Assembly (NCBI GenBank): GCA_944391505.1
Contig: CALXTV010000008.1
Coordinates: 1-64,000, forward strand
DNA length: 64,000 bases
Reading direction: 5' to 3'
DNA from: an uncultured Alphaproteobacteria bacterium
Lineage (GTDB): Bacteria; Pseudomonadota; Alphaproteobacteria; RF32; CAG-239
The notes beneath the pieces were generated by a model that did not search any database, was not told the origin of the DNA, and saw only the letters and a program-made list of their open reading frames with translations. A program made the position numbers and the translations under genes. Every line of letters starts with the position of its first letter. The stretch's first letter is position 1. Positions 34,435-43,386 of this stretch are shown here, piece by piece.

Positions 34435-35754
34435 ATGACCTATCTGCCGCAGGAAATCATCCGCAAAAAGCGCGACAAACACGCCCTGTCTGCCGAAGAA
34501 ATCGAATTTTTCGTCAAAGGCGTTACCGACGGCTCGATTGCCGATGCCCAGACCGCTGCCCTGACCATGGCAATTTTTCTGAACGGCTTTTCTCGTGCCG
34601 AAACCGTCGCCCTCACGCTGAACATGCGCGATTCCGGCGATGTTTTGCAGTGGCCGGACATTAACGGCCCGGTCGTTGACAAACATTCTTCCGGCGGCGT
34701 CGGTGACAAGGTCAGTCTGATGCTGGCACCGATGATTGCAGCCTGCGGCGGTTTTGTTCCGATGATTTCCGGCCGCGGCCTCGGACACACCGGCGGCACG
34801 CTTGACAAATTCGATTCCATTCCCGGCTACCGGACGGCCCCGGACAATGACCTGTTTCGCAAAACGGTTCGCGAAGTCGGCTGCGCAATTATCGGCCAGA
34901 CCGGAAACTTAGCGCCCGCAGACAAAAAAATCTATGCCATTCGCGACGTTTGCGGCACGGTTGAATCGGTTGAACTGATAACCGCTTCCATCTTGTCCAA
35001 AAAGCTGGCCGCCGGACTTGACTGCCTGGTCATGGATCTCAAATGCGGCAATGGTGCTTTTATGGAAAATATCGACGATGCCCGCCGGCTGGCCCAATCC
35101 ATCGTATCCGTCGCCAACGGTGCCGGCACCAAAACTTCCGCCGTTCTGACCGACATGAACCAGGTTCTCGGCCGCACCGCCGGCAATGCCGTTGAAGTGG
35201 CTGAGGCCGTCGATTATCTCAAAGGTCAAAATGTTGATGCGCGTCTGCATAAAGTTACCATGGCACTTTGTGCCGAGCTTCTGGTTTCCGCAAAGCTGGC
35301 CAAAGACAAAACCGAAGCGGAAAACAAGCTGACCGGGGCGCTGTCTTCCGGAAAGGCTTTGGAAATTTTCGCCCGCATGGTCACGGCGCTCGGCGGACCT
35401 GCCGATTTTTGCGAACATCCGGACAAATACCTGCCCCGAGCAAAAATAATCAAACCGCTGTATGCCAAAGAAGAAGGCTGGATATCGGCCATGCAGACCC
35501 GGAACATCGGCCTGAGCATTATCGGCCTCAAAGGCGGCCGCATTACCCCGGACCAGAAACTTGACTACTCGACCGGTTACACGGACTTTTGCCAAATCGG
35601 CGATTATGTTGACAACCATAAACCGCTGGCCGTCATTCATGCCGCCGACGAAGCATCATGGCAGCAGGCCGCGGACGAATTAACACACTGCATAACCATT
35701 TCGAAACAAAAACCAACCACGCAATTTACCCCAATCATGGAAAAAATATCCTAA
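34435..35754 (+). CDS. deoA: thymidine phosphorylase
   Basis: 439 aa from ATG 34435 (MTYLPQEIIRKKRDKHALS) with AAGGGG eight bases ahead. Cleaves thymidine and deoxyuridine. Conserved phosphate site KHSSGGVGDK and DKFDSIPGYR, and the alpha/beta domain with LDCLVMDLKCGNGAFM are present. Last gene of the first nucleoside transcript; the 131 bases after it hold no clear terminator. Confidence 0.95.
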   Translation: MTYLPQEIIRKKRDKHALSAEEIEFFVKGVTDGSIADAQTAALTMAIFLNGFSRAETVALTLNMRDSGDVLQWPDINGPVVDKHSSGGVGDKVSLMLAPMIAACGGFVPMISGRGLGHTGGTLDKFDSIPGYRTAPDNDLFRKTVREVGCAIIGQTGNLAPADKKIYAIRDVCGTVESVELITASILSKKLAAGLDCLVMDLKCGNGAFMENIDDARRLAQSIVSVANGAGTKTSAVLTDMNQVLGRTAGNAVEVAEAVDYLKGQNVDARLHKVTMALCAELLVSAKLAKDKTEAENKLTGALSSGKALEIFARMVTALGGPADFCEHPDKYLPRAKIIKPLYAKEEGWISAMQTRNIGLSIIGLKGGRITPDQKLDYSTGYTDFCQIGDYVDNHKPLAVIHAADEASWQQAADELTHCITISKQKPTTQFTPIMEKIS

Positions 35755-35847
35755 CCCTCAATACCTAGCTGATTCGAAGATTTTATACAAAACAAACAAA
35801 AAAATTCGCACTCATTAAATATTGACTTTGTTTGTTTTTGATTTAAC

Positions 35848-35880
35848 ATATCGGTATTTGCAACAAGCAATTACCGATAT
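35848..35880 (+). other. hairpin just before the EptA-like start
   Basis: ATATCGGTATTTGC pairs with GCAATTACCGATAT (13 of 14 bases, 5-base loop), ending six bases before the ATG at 35886. No T run follows, so it could mask the ribosome site or act as an operator rather than terminate. Confidence 0.5.
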
Positions 35881-35885
35881 TTCCA

Positions 35886-37442
35886 ATGAAGAAAACCTCG
35901 TCGTCTTCGGACATAAAAGAATATGTCCTCATTTATTTTTATATCTCCTTTCCGATAACCTTTCCTCTGTTTCTGTCGCATGACTGGAAAGATCTTCCTT
36001 TGCAGTTGATTGCCTCCGGAGGTTTTCTGCTGCCGTTTACAATTTTCCCGCAATTCAGAAAACTGTTTATCGCCGCCTATCTGCCGTTTTACATTATTTA
36101 TTTGGCAGAAATCTGTCATACGGCTATTTTCAAATCACCGCTCACGCAATCTTCCGTTTTAACCGCACTGGACAGCACATCAGCAGAGGCAAAGGAATTT
36201 ATTATACATTTTTTTCGATTACCGATCCTGATAACGGTATCTTTATATCTTACTGTCTCAATTATCCTCACCATCTTCCTTTTTCGCCGCCGCACAAAGC
36301 TGAAATACCACTTTTTCTTAACGTTTTTTTCTGCTGCGGCCTTTTTATTTTCCGTATACAACGGTTTTCACACAACATATTTCAACAAAAATCAGCTTCT
36401 GCCATATAAATTTATTCAAATAATTAAAATCCGTCAGGAACAGATAAATAACGAAAAAAAGCAATATACAAAATACCGTCTCCAAACAATTAACGGCCTG
36501 AAATCTAACAACCCGCCATATCTGCCTGAAACCTACCTGATTGTTATCGGAGAATCCGCCTCTCGACAACATATGCAATATTATGGGGCTCAAAGACAAA
36601 CAAACCCTTACAGCGGAAAACTCATTACCCCGTTTATCTTTTCAAACGTACAGTCGCCGCATGCTCTAACCGTCCTTTCGCTTAAAAGCATACTATCCAT
36701 GCAAACGCTTTCAGGCAAACACATTTCCCTGCTGAACATCTTTCGCCTAAGCGGTTTCAAAGTTTTTTGGCTTTCCAACCAGTACTATTCCGGCGAAGAC
36801 AAAGAGCTGACAAATATCTATGCTTTTGCGGCCGATGTTCAAATATTCACAAACAATGTCAAAGACTACTTGCTTGTTACGGAAAAAAACAATTACGACA
36901 AACATCTGCTGCCTCACTTGGACAACGCACTACAGGATAAAGCACTGAAAAAAGTTATTTTCATTCATCTGGCCGGCAGTCATGCTCCTTATAACCGGCG
37001 TTTTCCTCCCGAATTCGAAGTTTTCGGTAAAAATGAAACAAACAGCTTTGTCAAAGAAGTTGACGATTATGACAACAGTATCCTTTACACTGACTTTCTG
37101 CTGTCCGAAATGATAAAAAAAATTTCGGCTCTTCCCGAACAAAGTTTCCTGCTTTACTTCAGCGACCACGGAGAAGACGTCCAAACCACGCCAAAGAGTT
37201 GCCATTGCCACAGTGACGTTGTTCAAATACAAACCCCCGCTATGTTCGAAATTCCGTTCTTGCTATGGACAAACAAAACCTACAATCTTGCCAACACCAA
37301 TTTGATTAAGAACTTATCCGTAATCCAATCACGCCCTTTCAATACCCGAGACTTAATTCATTCTCTGCCATCACTTGCCGGTATCAGCTACAACGAACAA
37401 AACGCAGCAAAAAACCTGTTTGCAAACACATACCGTCCATAA
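35886..37442 (+). CDS. phosphoethanolamine transferase-like protein (EptA/sulfatase fold)
   Basis: 518 aa. Five membrane helices in the first 170 residues, then a periplasmic alkaline-phosphatase-fold domain: metal site VIGESASRQHMQYYG, candidate nucleophile Thr in HALTVLSLKSILS, and FSDHGED near the end. Enzymes of this family move phosphoethanolamine to lipid A or other glycans. No Shine-Dalgarno is visible and a hairpin abuts the start. It is more AT-rich than its neighbours and splits deoA from deoB, so it is probably an insertion in the locus (inference). The acceptor substrate is unknown. Confidence 0.85.
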   Translation: MKKTSSSSDIKEYVLIYFYISFPITFPLFLSHDWKDLPLQLIASGGFLLPFTIFPQFRKLFIAAYLPFYIIYLAEICHTAIFKSPLTQSSVLTALDSTSAEAKEFIIHFFRLPILITVSLYLTVSIILTIFLFRRRTKLKYHFFLTFFSAAAFLFSVYNGFHTTYFNKNQLLPYKFIQIIKIRQEQINNEKKQYTKYRLQTINGLKSNNPPYLPETYLIVIGESASRQHMQYYGAQRQTNPYSGKLITPFIFSNVQSPHALTVLSLKSILSMQTLSGKHISLLNIFRLSGFKVFWLSNQYYSGEDKELTNIYAFAADVQIFTNNVKDYLLVTEKNNYDKHLLPHLDNALQDKALKKVIFIHLAGSHAPYNRRFPPEFEVFGKNETNSFVKEVDDYDNSILYTDFLLSEMIKKISALPEQSFLLYFSDHGEDVQTTPKSCHCHSDVVQIQTPAMFEIPFLLWTNKTYNLANTNLIKNLSVIQSRPFNTRDLIHSLPSLAGISYNEQNAAKNLFANTYRP

Positions 37443-37459
37443 TTATCACAAGCTTTTTC

Positions 37460-37488
37460 TTGACCGTCCAAAACCCCGCCGCTATGAT
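37460..37488 (+). promoter_or_regulatory. promoter of deoB
   Basis: TTGACC (37460-37465), 17-base spacer, TATGAT (37483-37488). A dyad TATGAT-GATAAT-ATCATA overlaps the -10 and start region, a possible operator. Confidence 0.65.
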
Positions 37489-37516
37489 GATAATATCATA
37501 AACAAAGGAGGATCAA

Positions 37517-38713
37517 ATGGGACGTGCCGTAATTTTGATGATGGATTCTTTTGGTATCGGCGGAGCGCCGGACGCCGGCAAATTCGGCAATGACGGAGCC
37601 GACACTTTCGGCCACATCGCCGCCGCTTATCCGGATATGCGGATTCCCAATCTGACCGGCCTCGGACTTTGCAAAGCCTCGGAACTGGCAACCGGCCGAC
37701 AGCCGGCGCTGCACCCGCAGACGGAAAGCCGGCTCAAACTTCCCGCCGCTTGGGGCTGCATGCGCGAAATCAGCGCCGACAAAGACACCGTTTCCGGCCA
37801 CTGGGAACTTGCCGGCCTGCCCAACCTCAAGGGCTGGGGACATTTTCCGCCGGCTTACCCTTCTTTTCCGGCCGATTTGGTTGCCAAAATCTGCGCCGAA
37901 GCCGGCCTTGACGGCATTCTCGGCAACAAAGCCGCTTCCGGAACCGTAATCATTCAGGAACTCGGCGAAGAACATATTGCCACCGGCAAGCCGATTTTTT
38001 ATACCTCGGCCGACAGCAACCTGCAAATTGCCACTCATCAGGAACACTTCGGCCTGGAGAGACTTTATGAGCTGTGTCAGATTGCTTACAAACATGTGCA
38101 GCCGTACAACATCGGCCGGATCATCGCCCGTCCTTTCATCGGCGAAAAAGCCGGAAGCTTTACCCGCACCAAATTTCGCCGCGATTACACCGCACAGCCC
38201 TTCGGCGACACTCTGCTCGACTGTCTGACAGCCGCCGGACACAAAGTCTTCGCCATCGGCGCAATCAACGATATTTATGCCCACCGCGGCATTACCGAAG
38301 AAATTCACGGCGCCGGCTTGGAAGAACTTTGGAACCTGACCCTCGACGCTCTGCAAAACGCCCCTGACGGCAGCCTGATTTTTACCAACTTTGAAGATTT
38401 TGACATGCTCTGGGGACATCGCCGCAATGTCAAAGGCTATGCTGAAGGGCTGGAATATTTCGATTCGCGCCTGCCGGAAATTCTGCCGTTCATCAGCGAT
38501 GACGATTTGTTGTTTATTACCGCCGACCACGGCAATGACCCGACCTATGAAGGAACCGACCACACCCGCGAACAGGTGCCCGTGCTCATGTTCGGCCGCC
38601 GGGTCGAAACCCGCAGCCTCGGGCGGCGCGCCACCTATGCCGACCTCGGTCAGAGTATCGCCGCCTACTTGGGCATTGCACCGCTGGCTTACGGCGAAAG
38701 TTTTCTGAAATGA
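37517..38713 (+). CDS. deoB: phosphopentomutase
   Basis: 398 aa. Converts (deoxy)ribose-1-phosphate, released by PNP and DeoA, to the 5-phosphate used by DeoC. Metal ligands in MMDSFGIGGAPDA and FITADHGNDPT, catalytic Thr region DTVSGHWE. Very strong ribosome site AAAGGAGG. It has its own promoter, separated from deoCA by the transferase gene, and overlaps pgeF by four bases (ATGA). Confidence 0.96.
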   Translation: MGRAVILMMDSFGIGGAPDAGKFGNDGADTFGHIAAAYPDMRIPNLTGLGLCKASELATGRQPALHPQTESRLKLPAAWGCMREISADKDTVSGHWELAGLPNLKGWGHFPPAYPSFPADLVAKICAEAGLDGILGNKAASGTVIIQELGEEHIATGKPIFYTSADSNLQIATHQEHFGLERLYELCQIAYKHVQPYNIGRIIARPFIGEKAGSFTRTKFRRDYTAQPFGDTLLDCLTAAGHKVFAIGAINDIYAHRGITEEIHGAGLEELWNLTLDALQNAPDGSLIFTNFEDFDMLWGHRRNVKGYAEGLEYFDSRLPEILPFISDDDLLFITADHGNDPTYEGTDHTREQVPVLMFGRRVETRSLGRRATYADLGQSIAAYLGIAPLAYGESFLK

Positions 38714-39465
38714 GTTGGAGCGCACCCAATCTGCCGGCGGACAAACACCGCTTTTTCGACCGCCGCGGCGGTGTTTCGGACGGCCGCTATGAAAGCCTGA
38801 ACTTCAACCGCAAAAGCGCCGACAAACCGGAAAACATCAAACAAAACATCGTCATTGCCGCCGGTTGCTTCGGCCTGACGCCGGAAGCGGCCGCTTTTCC
38901 CTGTCAGGGCGTAACCGGACATGCCGAATATGTCGGAACACCTTCTCTGCACAAAATCGAGGCTGACGCCTTTGTTACCGACAACCCCGGAATTCTGCTC
39001 GGCATCACCACCGCCGACTGTGCTCCGGTTTTGTTTGCCGATTTCAAAAACGGCGTCATCGGCGCCGCACATGCCGGCTGGCGCGGTGCGGTGCGCGGCA
39101 TTATGGAAAACACGCTGGCCCTGATGCTGCAACACGGCGCCGAACTGAATCACATTGCCGCGGCCGTCGGTCCCTGCCTGCAAAAAAACTCCTTTGAAAC
39201 TCGGGCCGACATGCTCGGCGAGTTTCTCGCACAGGATTCGGAAAACCAAAAGTTTTTCACGCCGACAGACGTCGGGAGCTATCTTTTTGATATGGAACAA
39301 TATCTGATTTTCCGATTGCACAAAGCCGGGATTGAAAACATTGCCGTTTCCGGCATCGATACGCTTACCAACCCGGATTATTTCAGTTACCGCCGCGAAT
39401 GCCGCCTCGGCAACATAACCCGCCCGGCCGATTTTCCGGTTCAGTTATCAACCATAACTTTATGA
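38710..39465 (+). CDS. pgeF: PgeF/YfiH laccase-domain protein
   Basis: 251 aa. The family (formerly 'polyphenol oxidase YfiH') removes wrongly incorporated Ser from peptidoglycan precursors in E. coli, and other members act on purine nucleosides. Metal-site residues are seen in PCQGVTGHA, TADCAPVLF, AHAGWRGAVRG and GPCLQKNSFE. Coupling to deoB by a four-base overlap fits the proposed purine-nucleoside activity as well as envelope work. Confidence 0.88.
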   Translation: MSWSAPNLPADKHRFFDRRGGVSDGRYESLNFNRKSADKPENIKQNIVIAAGCFGLTPEAAAFPCQGVTGHAEYVGTPSLHKIEADAFVTDNPGILLGITTADCAPVLFADFKNGVIGAAHAGWRGAVRGIMENTLALMLQHGAELNHIAAAVGPCLQKNSFETRADMLGEFLAQDSENQKFFTPTDVGSYLFDMEQYLIFRLHKAGIENIAVSGIDTLTNPDYFSYRRECRLGNITRPADFPVQLSTITL

Positions 39466-39529
39466 GAGCTTTATTTCACGGAAAATTTAGGCTATGATAA
39501 AGCGTCATTAACAACAAAGAAGAAATTTT

Positions 39530-40702
39530 ATGGCACCGCTGGGCAAATTCACGTTATCTGTCATCGGGCTGCGCTTGTTCGGAGCGGCCGGCTTTTTCTG
39601 GGGAATGTTCCTCGGCCATCTGTTGATTGACCGCTCGCTGGTCGGCAAATGGATTGAAAACCGTCTGGGCGAACTTGATGACAACATCCGCCTGCTGCTC
39701 CCTTACGGTTTTTACAAATATTACAGCCGGCTTGACGACAATTTGTTCGGCAAACTCTGGGGAGCCTTTCTGGGCGCGATTACATTCGGCTGGGGCGGCT
39801 TTATTGTCCTGTTTATCCTTGGACATATCCTGTTTGACATCCGCGGCAACACGTTGGTAAAAGACGCCAAAAAGGGATTCGAACATTTCTGGAACCGCCA
39901 TTGGGGCAAAATTCTCGGTTTTATCCTCGGCTTTTCGCTGCACAACAAAATTGTGCTGTTTGCCGGCATCATCGTTGGCTTTTTTGCTGACCTTTACCGC
40001 CTGGAAGGAAGTTGGCGCAACAAACTGAAAATCAACCGGCTGCTTGGTTTCTGGGCAAGAATCAATCCGCTCAAACTGGCTCTGCATTCTCCCGAAGCCC
40101 GCAAAGTCTCGCTGATTCAGTCCATGGCCGGGCTGTCCGCCAAAGTTGCCAAAGCCGACGGCCAGGTCAGCGAGAACGAAATCCGCACTTTCAAAAAAAT
40201 CTTTGACATCTCCGCCGGCAGCAATGACAAAATCGCCCGCATTTTCAACGATGCCAAACAAACGGCCGACAATTTTGAACCCTATGCCTTTCAACTGCGC
40301 CTGCTGGCCAAAAACGACCTTGCGCTGCAGGAAAGCATTGTCGAAAATCTGTTCAAAATCGCCGTAGCCGACGGTCGTTTCGGCGAGGCCGAACTTGGCA
40401 TAATCCGTTCGGTTGCCGCCATCATCGAACTCCCCGACGGCAACTTCGAAGCCATCCGCCAAAATTTTGAAATCCGCACTCAGGCATCTTCGCTGAACGA
40501 TTACTATCAGGTGCTCGGCATCTTCTGCAATGCCAGCAACTTTGAAATCAAACGCCGCTGGAAAGAGCTGATTAACCAGTATCACCCCGACCGCGCGCAG
40601 GCTAACGGCGCCGACCGCGGCACGATTGAGGCTTATACGCTCAAAATGGCCGAAATCAACAACGCCTACCAAAACATCATGAAAAGCCGCAAAGCCGTTT
40701 AG
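39530..40702 (+). CDS. djlA: DjlA-like TerB/DnaJ protein
   Basis: 390 aa. Residues 10-165 hold three or four glycine-rich hydrophobic stretches (GFFWGMFLGHLLIDR, LWGAFLGAITFGWGGFIVLF, ILGFILGFSLH), likely membrane inserting; a TerB-like helical domain follows (about 195-310, AKVAKADGQVSENE and AVADGRFGEAE) and a J domain ends the protein with the NQYHPDRAQ motif. J proteins stimulate DnaK. The pairing with an AmpD-like amidase immediately downstream recurs in Alphaproteobacteria. The long multi-helix N-terminus exceeds the single helix of E. coli DjlA. Confidence 0.83.
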   Translation: MAPLGKFTLSVIGLRLFGAAGFFWGMFLGHLLIDRSLVGKWIENRLGELDDNIRLLLPYGFYKYYSRLDDNLFGKLWGAFLGAITFGWGGFIVLFILGHILFDIRGNTLVKDAKKGFEHFWNRHWGKILGFILGFSLHNKIVLFAGIIVGFFADLYRLEGSWRNKLKINRLLGFWARINPLKLALHSPEARKVSLIQSMAGLSAKVAKADGQVSENEIRTFKKIFDISAGSNDKIARIFNDAKQTADNFEPYAFQLRLLAKNDLALQESIVENLFKIAVADGRFGEAELGIIRSVAAIIELPDGNFEAIRQNFEIRTQASSLNDYYQVLGIFCNASNFEIKRRWKELINQYHPDRAQANGADRGTIEAYTLKMAEINNAYQNIMKSRKAV

Positions 40703-40711
40703 GAACCGCCG

Positions 40712-41443
40712 ATGCAGGAACGTCTCCTTTCTCATTGCAACGAACGTCGGACACCGGTGGATATGCTGGTGCTCCATGCCACCTGCCATGCCGACGCGGC
40801 CGAAGTTTTCGAAAGTCTCGACAAACTGGAGCTGAGCTGCCATTACTTTATCGATCTCAACGGCGGCATCACCCGCATGGTTGACGAAAAGATGCGCGCC
40901 TGGCATGCCGGCGTTGCCTATTGGCGCGGCATAGACACGGATTTGAACTCTCATTCCGTCGGCATTGAAATCGGCAATTTGAGTCTGGGCCAGCAGGATT
41001 TTACTCAGGCCCAGATTGAAAAACTGATTCCTTTCTGCCTCGGACTGATAAAAAAATACAATCTCGATCCGCGCAACATTGTCGCCCATTCCGACATTGC
41101 CCCTGCACGCAAACCGGATCCAGGCATCTGTTTTCCGTGGAAAAAACTGGCTCAGGCCGGCATCGGCCTGTGGTATGATGAGAAAGATGCCGAAAAAATC
41201 GACAGCGAAGACCCGGCCGAACTTCTCAAAATCATCGGCTACGACACCCGCGACGAAGAAAAGACCATTGCTTCGGCCTATGCTTTCCGCCGCCGTTTTC
41301 TGCCGGAAGAAGTTGCCCCTGACCCGGACATCAAACATTTGGTCGACAACGTCTACCCGGTCGGCCGCCGAGAGCTTCTGCAAGGCAAAAAATTCATCCG
41401 CACGCTGAAAGCCGTCGCCTGCAGCTATGCCGGCAAGCCTTAA
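40712..41443 (+). CDS. N-acetylmuramoyl-L-alanine amidase, AmpD-like
   Basis: 243 aa Amidase_2 domain (about 15-150): zinc ligands in LVLHATC, the second His in RAWHAGVAYWRG and the last in HSDIAPARKPDPG; also SVGIEIGN. No signal peptide, so a cytoplasmic anhydro-muropeptide recycling enzyme of the AmpD type is likely. The C-terminal 90 residues are outside the domain and may be a peptidoglycan-binding-like helix bundle. Nine bases after djlA. Confidence 0.9.
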   Translation: MQERLLSHCNERRTPVDMLVLHATCHADAAEVFESLDKLELSCHYFIDLNGGITRMVDEKMRAWHAGVAYWRGIDTDLNSHSVGIEIGNLSLGQQDFTQAQIEKLIPFCLGLIKKYNLDPRNIVAHSDIAPARKPDPGICFPWKKLAQAGIGLWYDEKDAEKIDSEDPAELLKIIGYDTRDEEKTIASAYAFRRRFLPEEVAPDPDIKHLVDNVYPVGRRELLQGKKFIRTLKAVACSYAGKP

Positions 41444-41451
41444 AATCTTCA

Positions 41452-41479
41452 TTGCAAATTAGAAATTACCGCTTATAAT
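41452..41479 (+). promoter_or_regulatory. promoter of the structured RNA
   Basis: TTGCAA (41452-41457), 16-base spacer, TATAAT (41474-41479, exact consensus). Predicted start near 41486. Confidence 0.75.
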
Positions 41480-41485
41480 CATCTC

Positions 41486-41668
41486 TGCGACCGGAAACGG
41501 TTAAACCGGCGGCGGAGTGTGGAAACTCCTCAAACAGAACCGAATATATGACCTCCTGCAAGGGAGGATGGTACGATATAAGCCGCTTTTGCGGACGAAT
41601 TAGTACACTGTCTGTTTGCAGTTTCCAACTCCTCCCACCTTACCGTCAAGTAAGGTGGTTTTGTTTTT
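41486..41668 (+). ncRNA. unidentified structured RNA with its own promoter and terminator
   Basis: About 180 bases between a consensus promoter and a strong terminator, with no convincing reading frame. It starts with ACCG-GAAA-CGGT (41490-41501), a stem closed by a GNRA tetraloop. A long stem then encloses the rest: 41511-41537 pairs with 41612-41635 (TGGAAACT with AGTTTCCA, CAAACAG with CTGTTTG, GGAG with CTCC). Inside are two hairpins, CCTCC/GGAGG (41552-41567) and CCGC-TTTT-GCGG (41583-41594). The long closing stem recalls 6S RNA, but I cannot place it there. An XRE regulator gene follows 27 bases later, so a leader that controls that gene is the alternative. Confidence 0.65.
41635..41668 (+). 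terminator. terminator of the structured RNA
   Basis: CCACCTTAC and GTAAGGTGG form a perfect 9-bp stem, followed by TTTTGTTTTT. Confidence 0.9.
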
Positions 41669-41695
41669 AACAAAACATTGAAGGAGTTGAACATC

Positions 41696-41923
41696 ATGGC
41701 AACCAAAAACAACGAAATTATCAAAATCAGAAACGGCATTTCCCGTCAACTGCATGAGGCCCGTATCAGCGCGCATTTATCTCTGGTGCAGGTCGAAAAG
41801 CTGACCGGCATTCCGGCCGATGTTATCGACTGGTTGGAAGTCGGCATCAAGCCGGTTGACATCGGCCACCTGCACCAGTTGGCCAAGGCTTACGGCAAAA
41901 CCGTCAAAATCAGTCTGGTCTGA
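41696..41923 (+). CDS. small XRE-type helix-turn-helix protein
   Basis: 75 aa from the ATG at 41696 with GAAGGAG ahead. The whole protein is a Cro/C1-type HTH: RQLHEARISAHLSLVQVEKL then TGIPADVIDWLEVGIKPV, with a short tail KISLV. It lies directly after the structured RNA and may be cotranscribed through partial readthrough. Target unknown; no phage genes are nearby. Confidence 0.85.
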   Translation: MATKNNEIIKIRNGISRQLHEARISAHLSLVQVEKLTGIPADVIDWLEVGIKPVDIGHLHQLAKAYGKTVKISLV

Positions 41924-41929
41924 AAAATT

Positions 41930-41953
41930 AAAGCCCCTCTGAAGAGGGGCTTT
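41930..41953. terminator. bidirectional terminator
   Basis: AAAGCCCCTCT and AGAGGGGCTTT pair perfectly between the convergent HTH gene and tolB. Confidence 0.85.
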
Positions 41954-41959
41954 GGCAAA

Positions 41960-43273
41960 CTAGGGCAACAGCGGCGACCAGGCCGGATCCGAAGCCTCGG
42001 CCGGCGTCACAATCATACGCTCATTATACCCGGTCAAATCAATAGAATACAGCTTGACCGGCGCATTACTGCGGGAAGTTCCCTTATCCTGACGGAAATA
42101 CATCAGCACGCGGCCGTTCGGCGACCAGGTCGGCCCCTCAACCAGATAACCGCTGGCCAGCAGGCGTTCGCCGCTGCCGTCCGGATACATAACGCCGATA
42201 TAGAACTGGCCGTTGGCCATTTTCGTAAAGGCAATATAATCGCCGCGCGGCGACCATACCGGCGTTGCATAGCGCCCGGTACCGAAACTGATTCGGTGCA
42301 CGTCGGAACCGTCTGCATTCATCACATAAAGCTGCTGATTACCGCCGCGGTCGGAGTTGAACACAATCTGGCTGCCGTCCGGCGAATAGCTCGGCGAAGT
42401 ATCAATAGAGGGTCCGGAAGTCAGTTGCCTGCTGGTACGGCGTTTCAAATCCATTTCATAGATATTGGTGCGGCCGTTGTTCGCATAGCTCAACAGAACC
42501 TTGCTGCTGTCCGGCGAAAAACGCGGCGCAAAAGTCATGCCCGGAAAAGAACCCAGCAGCTCCTGCTGTCCGGTTTCAATATCCAGAATATAAACCTTCG
42601 GTATGGATCCGGCATAAGACATATAAGTTACCTTTTGCAGGTTTGGCGAAAAACGCGGCGTCAGCGCCATCGCGGCACCCGAGGTCAGAAACTTGTGGTT
42701 TTCGCCGTCCTGATCCATAATCGCCAGCCGTTTAACGCGCTTAGTGGCCGGCCCGGTTTCGGAAACATAAACAATCCGGGTATCAAAATAACCTTTTTCC
42801 CCGGTCAGACGCTCATAAATCGCATCGGCAATCACATGCGCAACCCTGCGCCAGTTGTCTTTGGTGGTGGTAAAAGACTGGCCTTTGAGCTGATTCTCGG
42901 CATAAACGTCCCACAAACGGAACTCAACCCGCAGCGTATTCGGATCAACGTCCTTAACCGCGCTTTGTACCAAAGCATGTGCGCTAATCGCTTTCCAGTC
43001 GACAAAATTCGGCTGCTCGTCCACTGACGTCAGCTCCTGGATATAGCTGTTTTCGGGAATAATGCGAAACAGCCCCGAACGCTCCAAATCCGCAATGACA
43101 ACGCTACGGATTTTGCTTGCATACTGCCCGACCCAGAAACCCTCGTGAATCATTTCCGGAAAGGCAAGCGGCAGCGGATCGCGCATTGCACCGGTTACGT
43201 CAATTTGCAGTTCGGCTTTAGCCGGGGTTACGATCAGACACATAACAAGGGCTAAAATATGTTTCAACTTCAT
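41960..43273 (-). CDS. tolB: Tol-Pal system protein TolB
   Basis: 437 aa periplasmic protein: signal peptide ends PAKA (about residue 20), N-terminal alpha/beta domain to about 165, then a six-bladed beta propeller with repeated [30 protein letters not shown] and [13 protein letters not shown]. TolB links TolA and Pal during outer-membrane constriction. It is normally directly upstream of pal; here it is a single gene 31 kb from pal. GGTGG precedes the ATG. Confidence 0.95.
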   Translation of the reverse strand: MKLKHILALVMCLIVTPAKAELQIDVTGAMRDPLPLAFPEMIHEGFWVGQYASKIRSVVIADLERSGLFRIIPENSYIQELTSVDEQPNFVDWKAISAHALVQSAVKDVDPNTLRVEFRLWDVYAENQLKGQSFTTTKDNWRRVAHVIADAIYERLTGEKGYFDTRIVYVSETGPATKRVKRLAIMDQDGENHKFLTSGAAMALTPRFSPNLQKVTYMSYAGSIPKVYILDIETGQQELLGSFPGMTFAPRFSPDSSKVLLSYANNGRTNIYEMDLKRRTSRQLTSGPSIDTSPSYSPDGSQIVFNSDRGGNQQLYVMNADGSDVHRISFGTGRYATPVWSPRGDYIAFTKMANGQFYIGVMYPDGSGERLLASGYLVEGPTWSPNGRVLMYFRQDKGTSRSNAPVKLYSIDLTGYNERMIVTPAEASDPAWSPLLP

Positions 43274-43315
43274 TATACCACCTATGAAAATGAGAAAAAA
43301 ATTTACTTGAGCAGA

Positions 43316-43343
43316 ATAGTAGTATAATATTCTTAAAAATCAA
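43316..43343 (-). promoter_or_regulatory. putative tolB promoter
   Basis: Minus-strand TTGATT (43338-43343), 16-base spacer, TACTAT (43316-43321). Moderate match only. Confidence 0.35.
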
Positions 43344-43386
43344 TTAGCAAATAGCTGTAATTTTAAGAATTAAAAGAGGTTTTGTT

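Noticed and set aside
35848..35880. Terminator of deoA
   Set aside because: Good stem but no T run and too close to the next start codon; listed as a regulatory hairpin instead.
41486..41668. tRNA, SRP RNA, tmRNA or RNase P RNA
   Set aside because: No cloverleaf or T-loop, no SRP GGAAGG-type domain, no tmRNA reading frame, and far too short for RNase P RNA.
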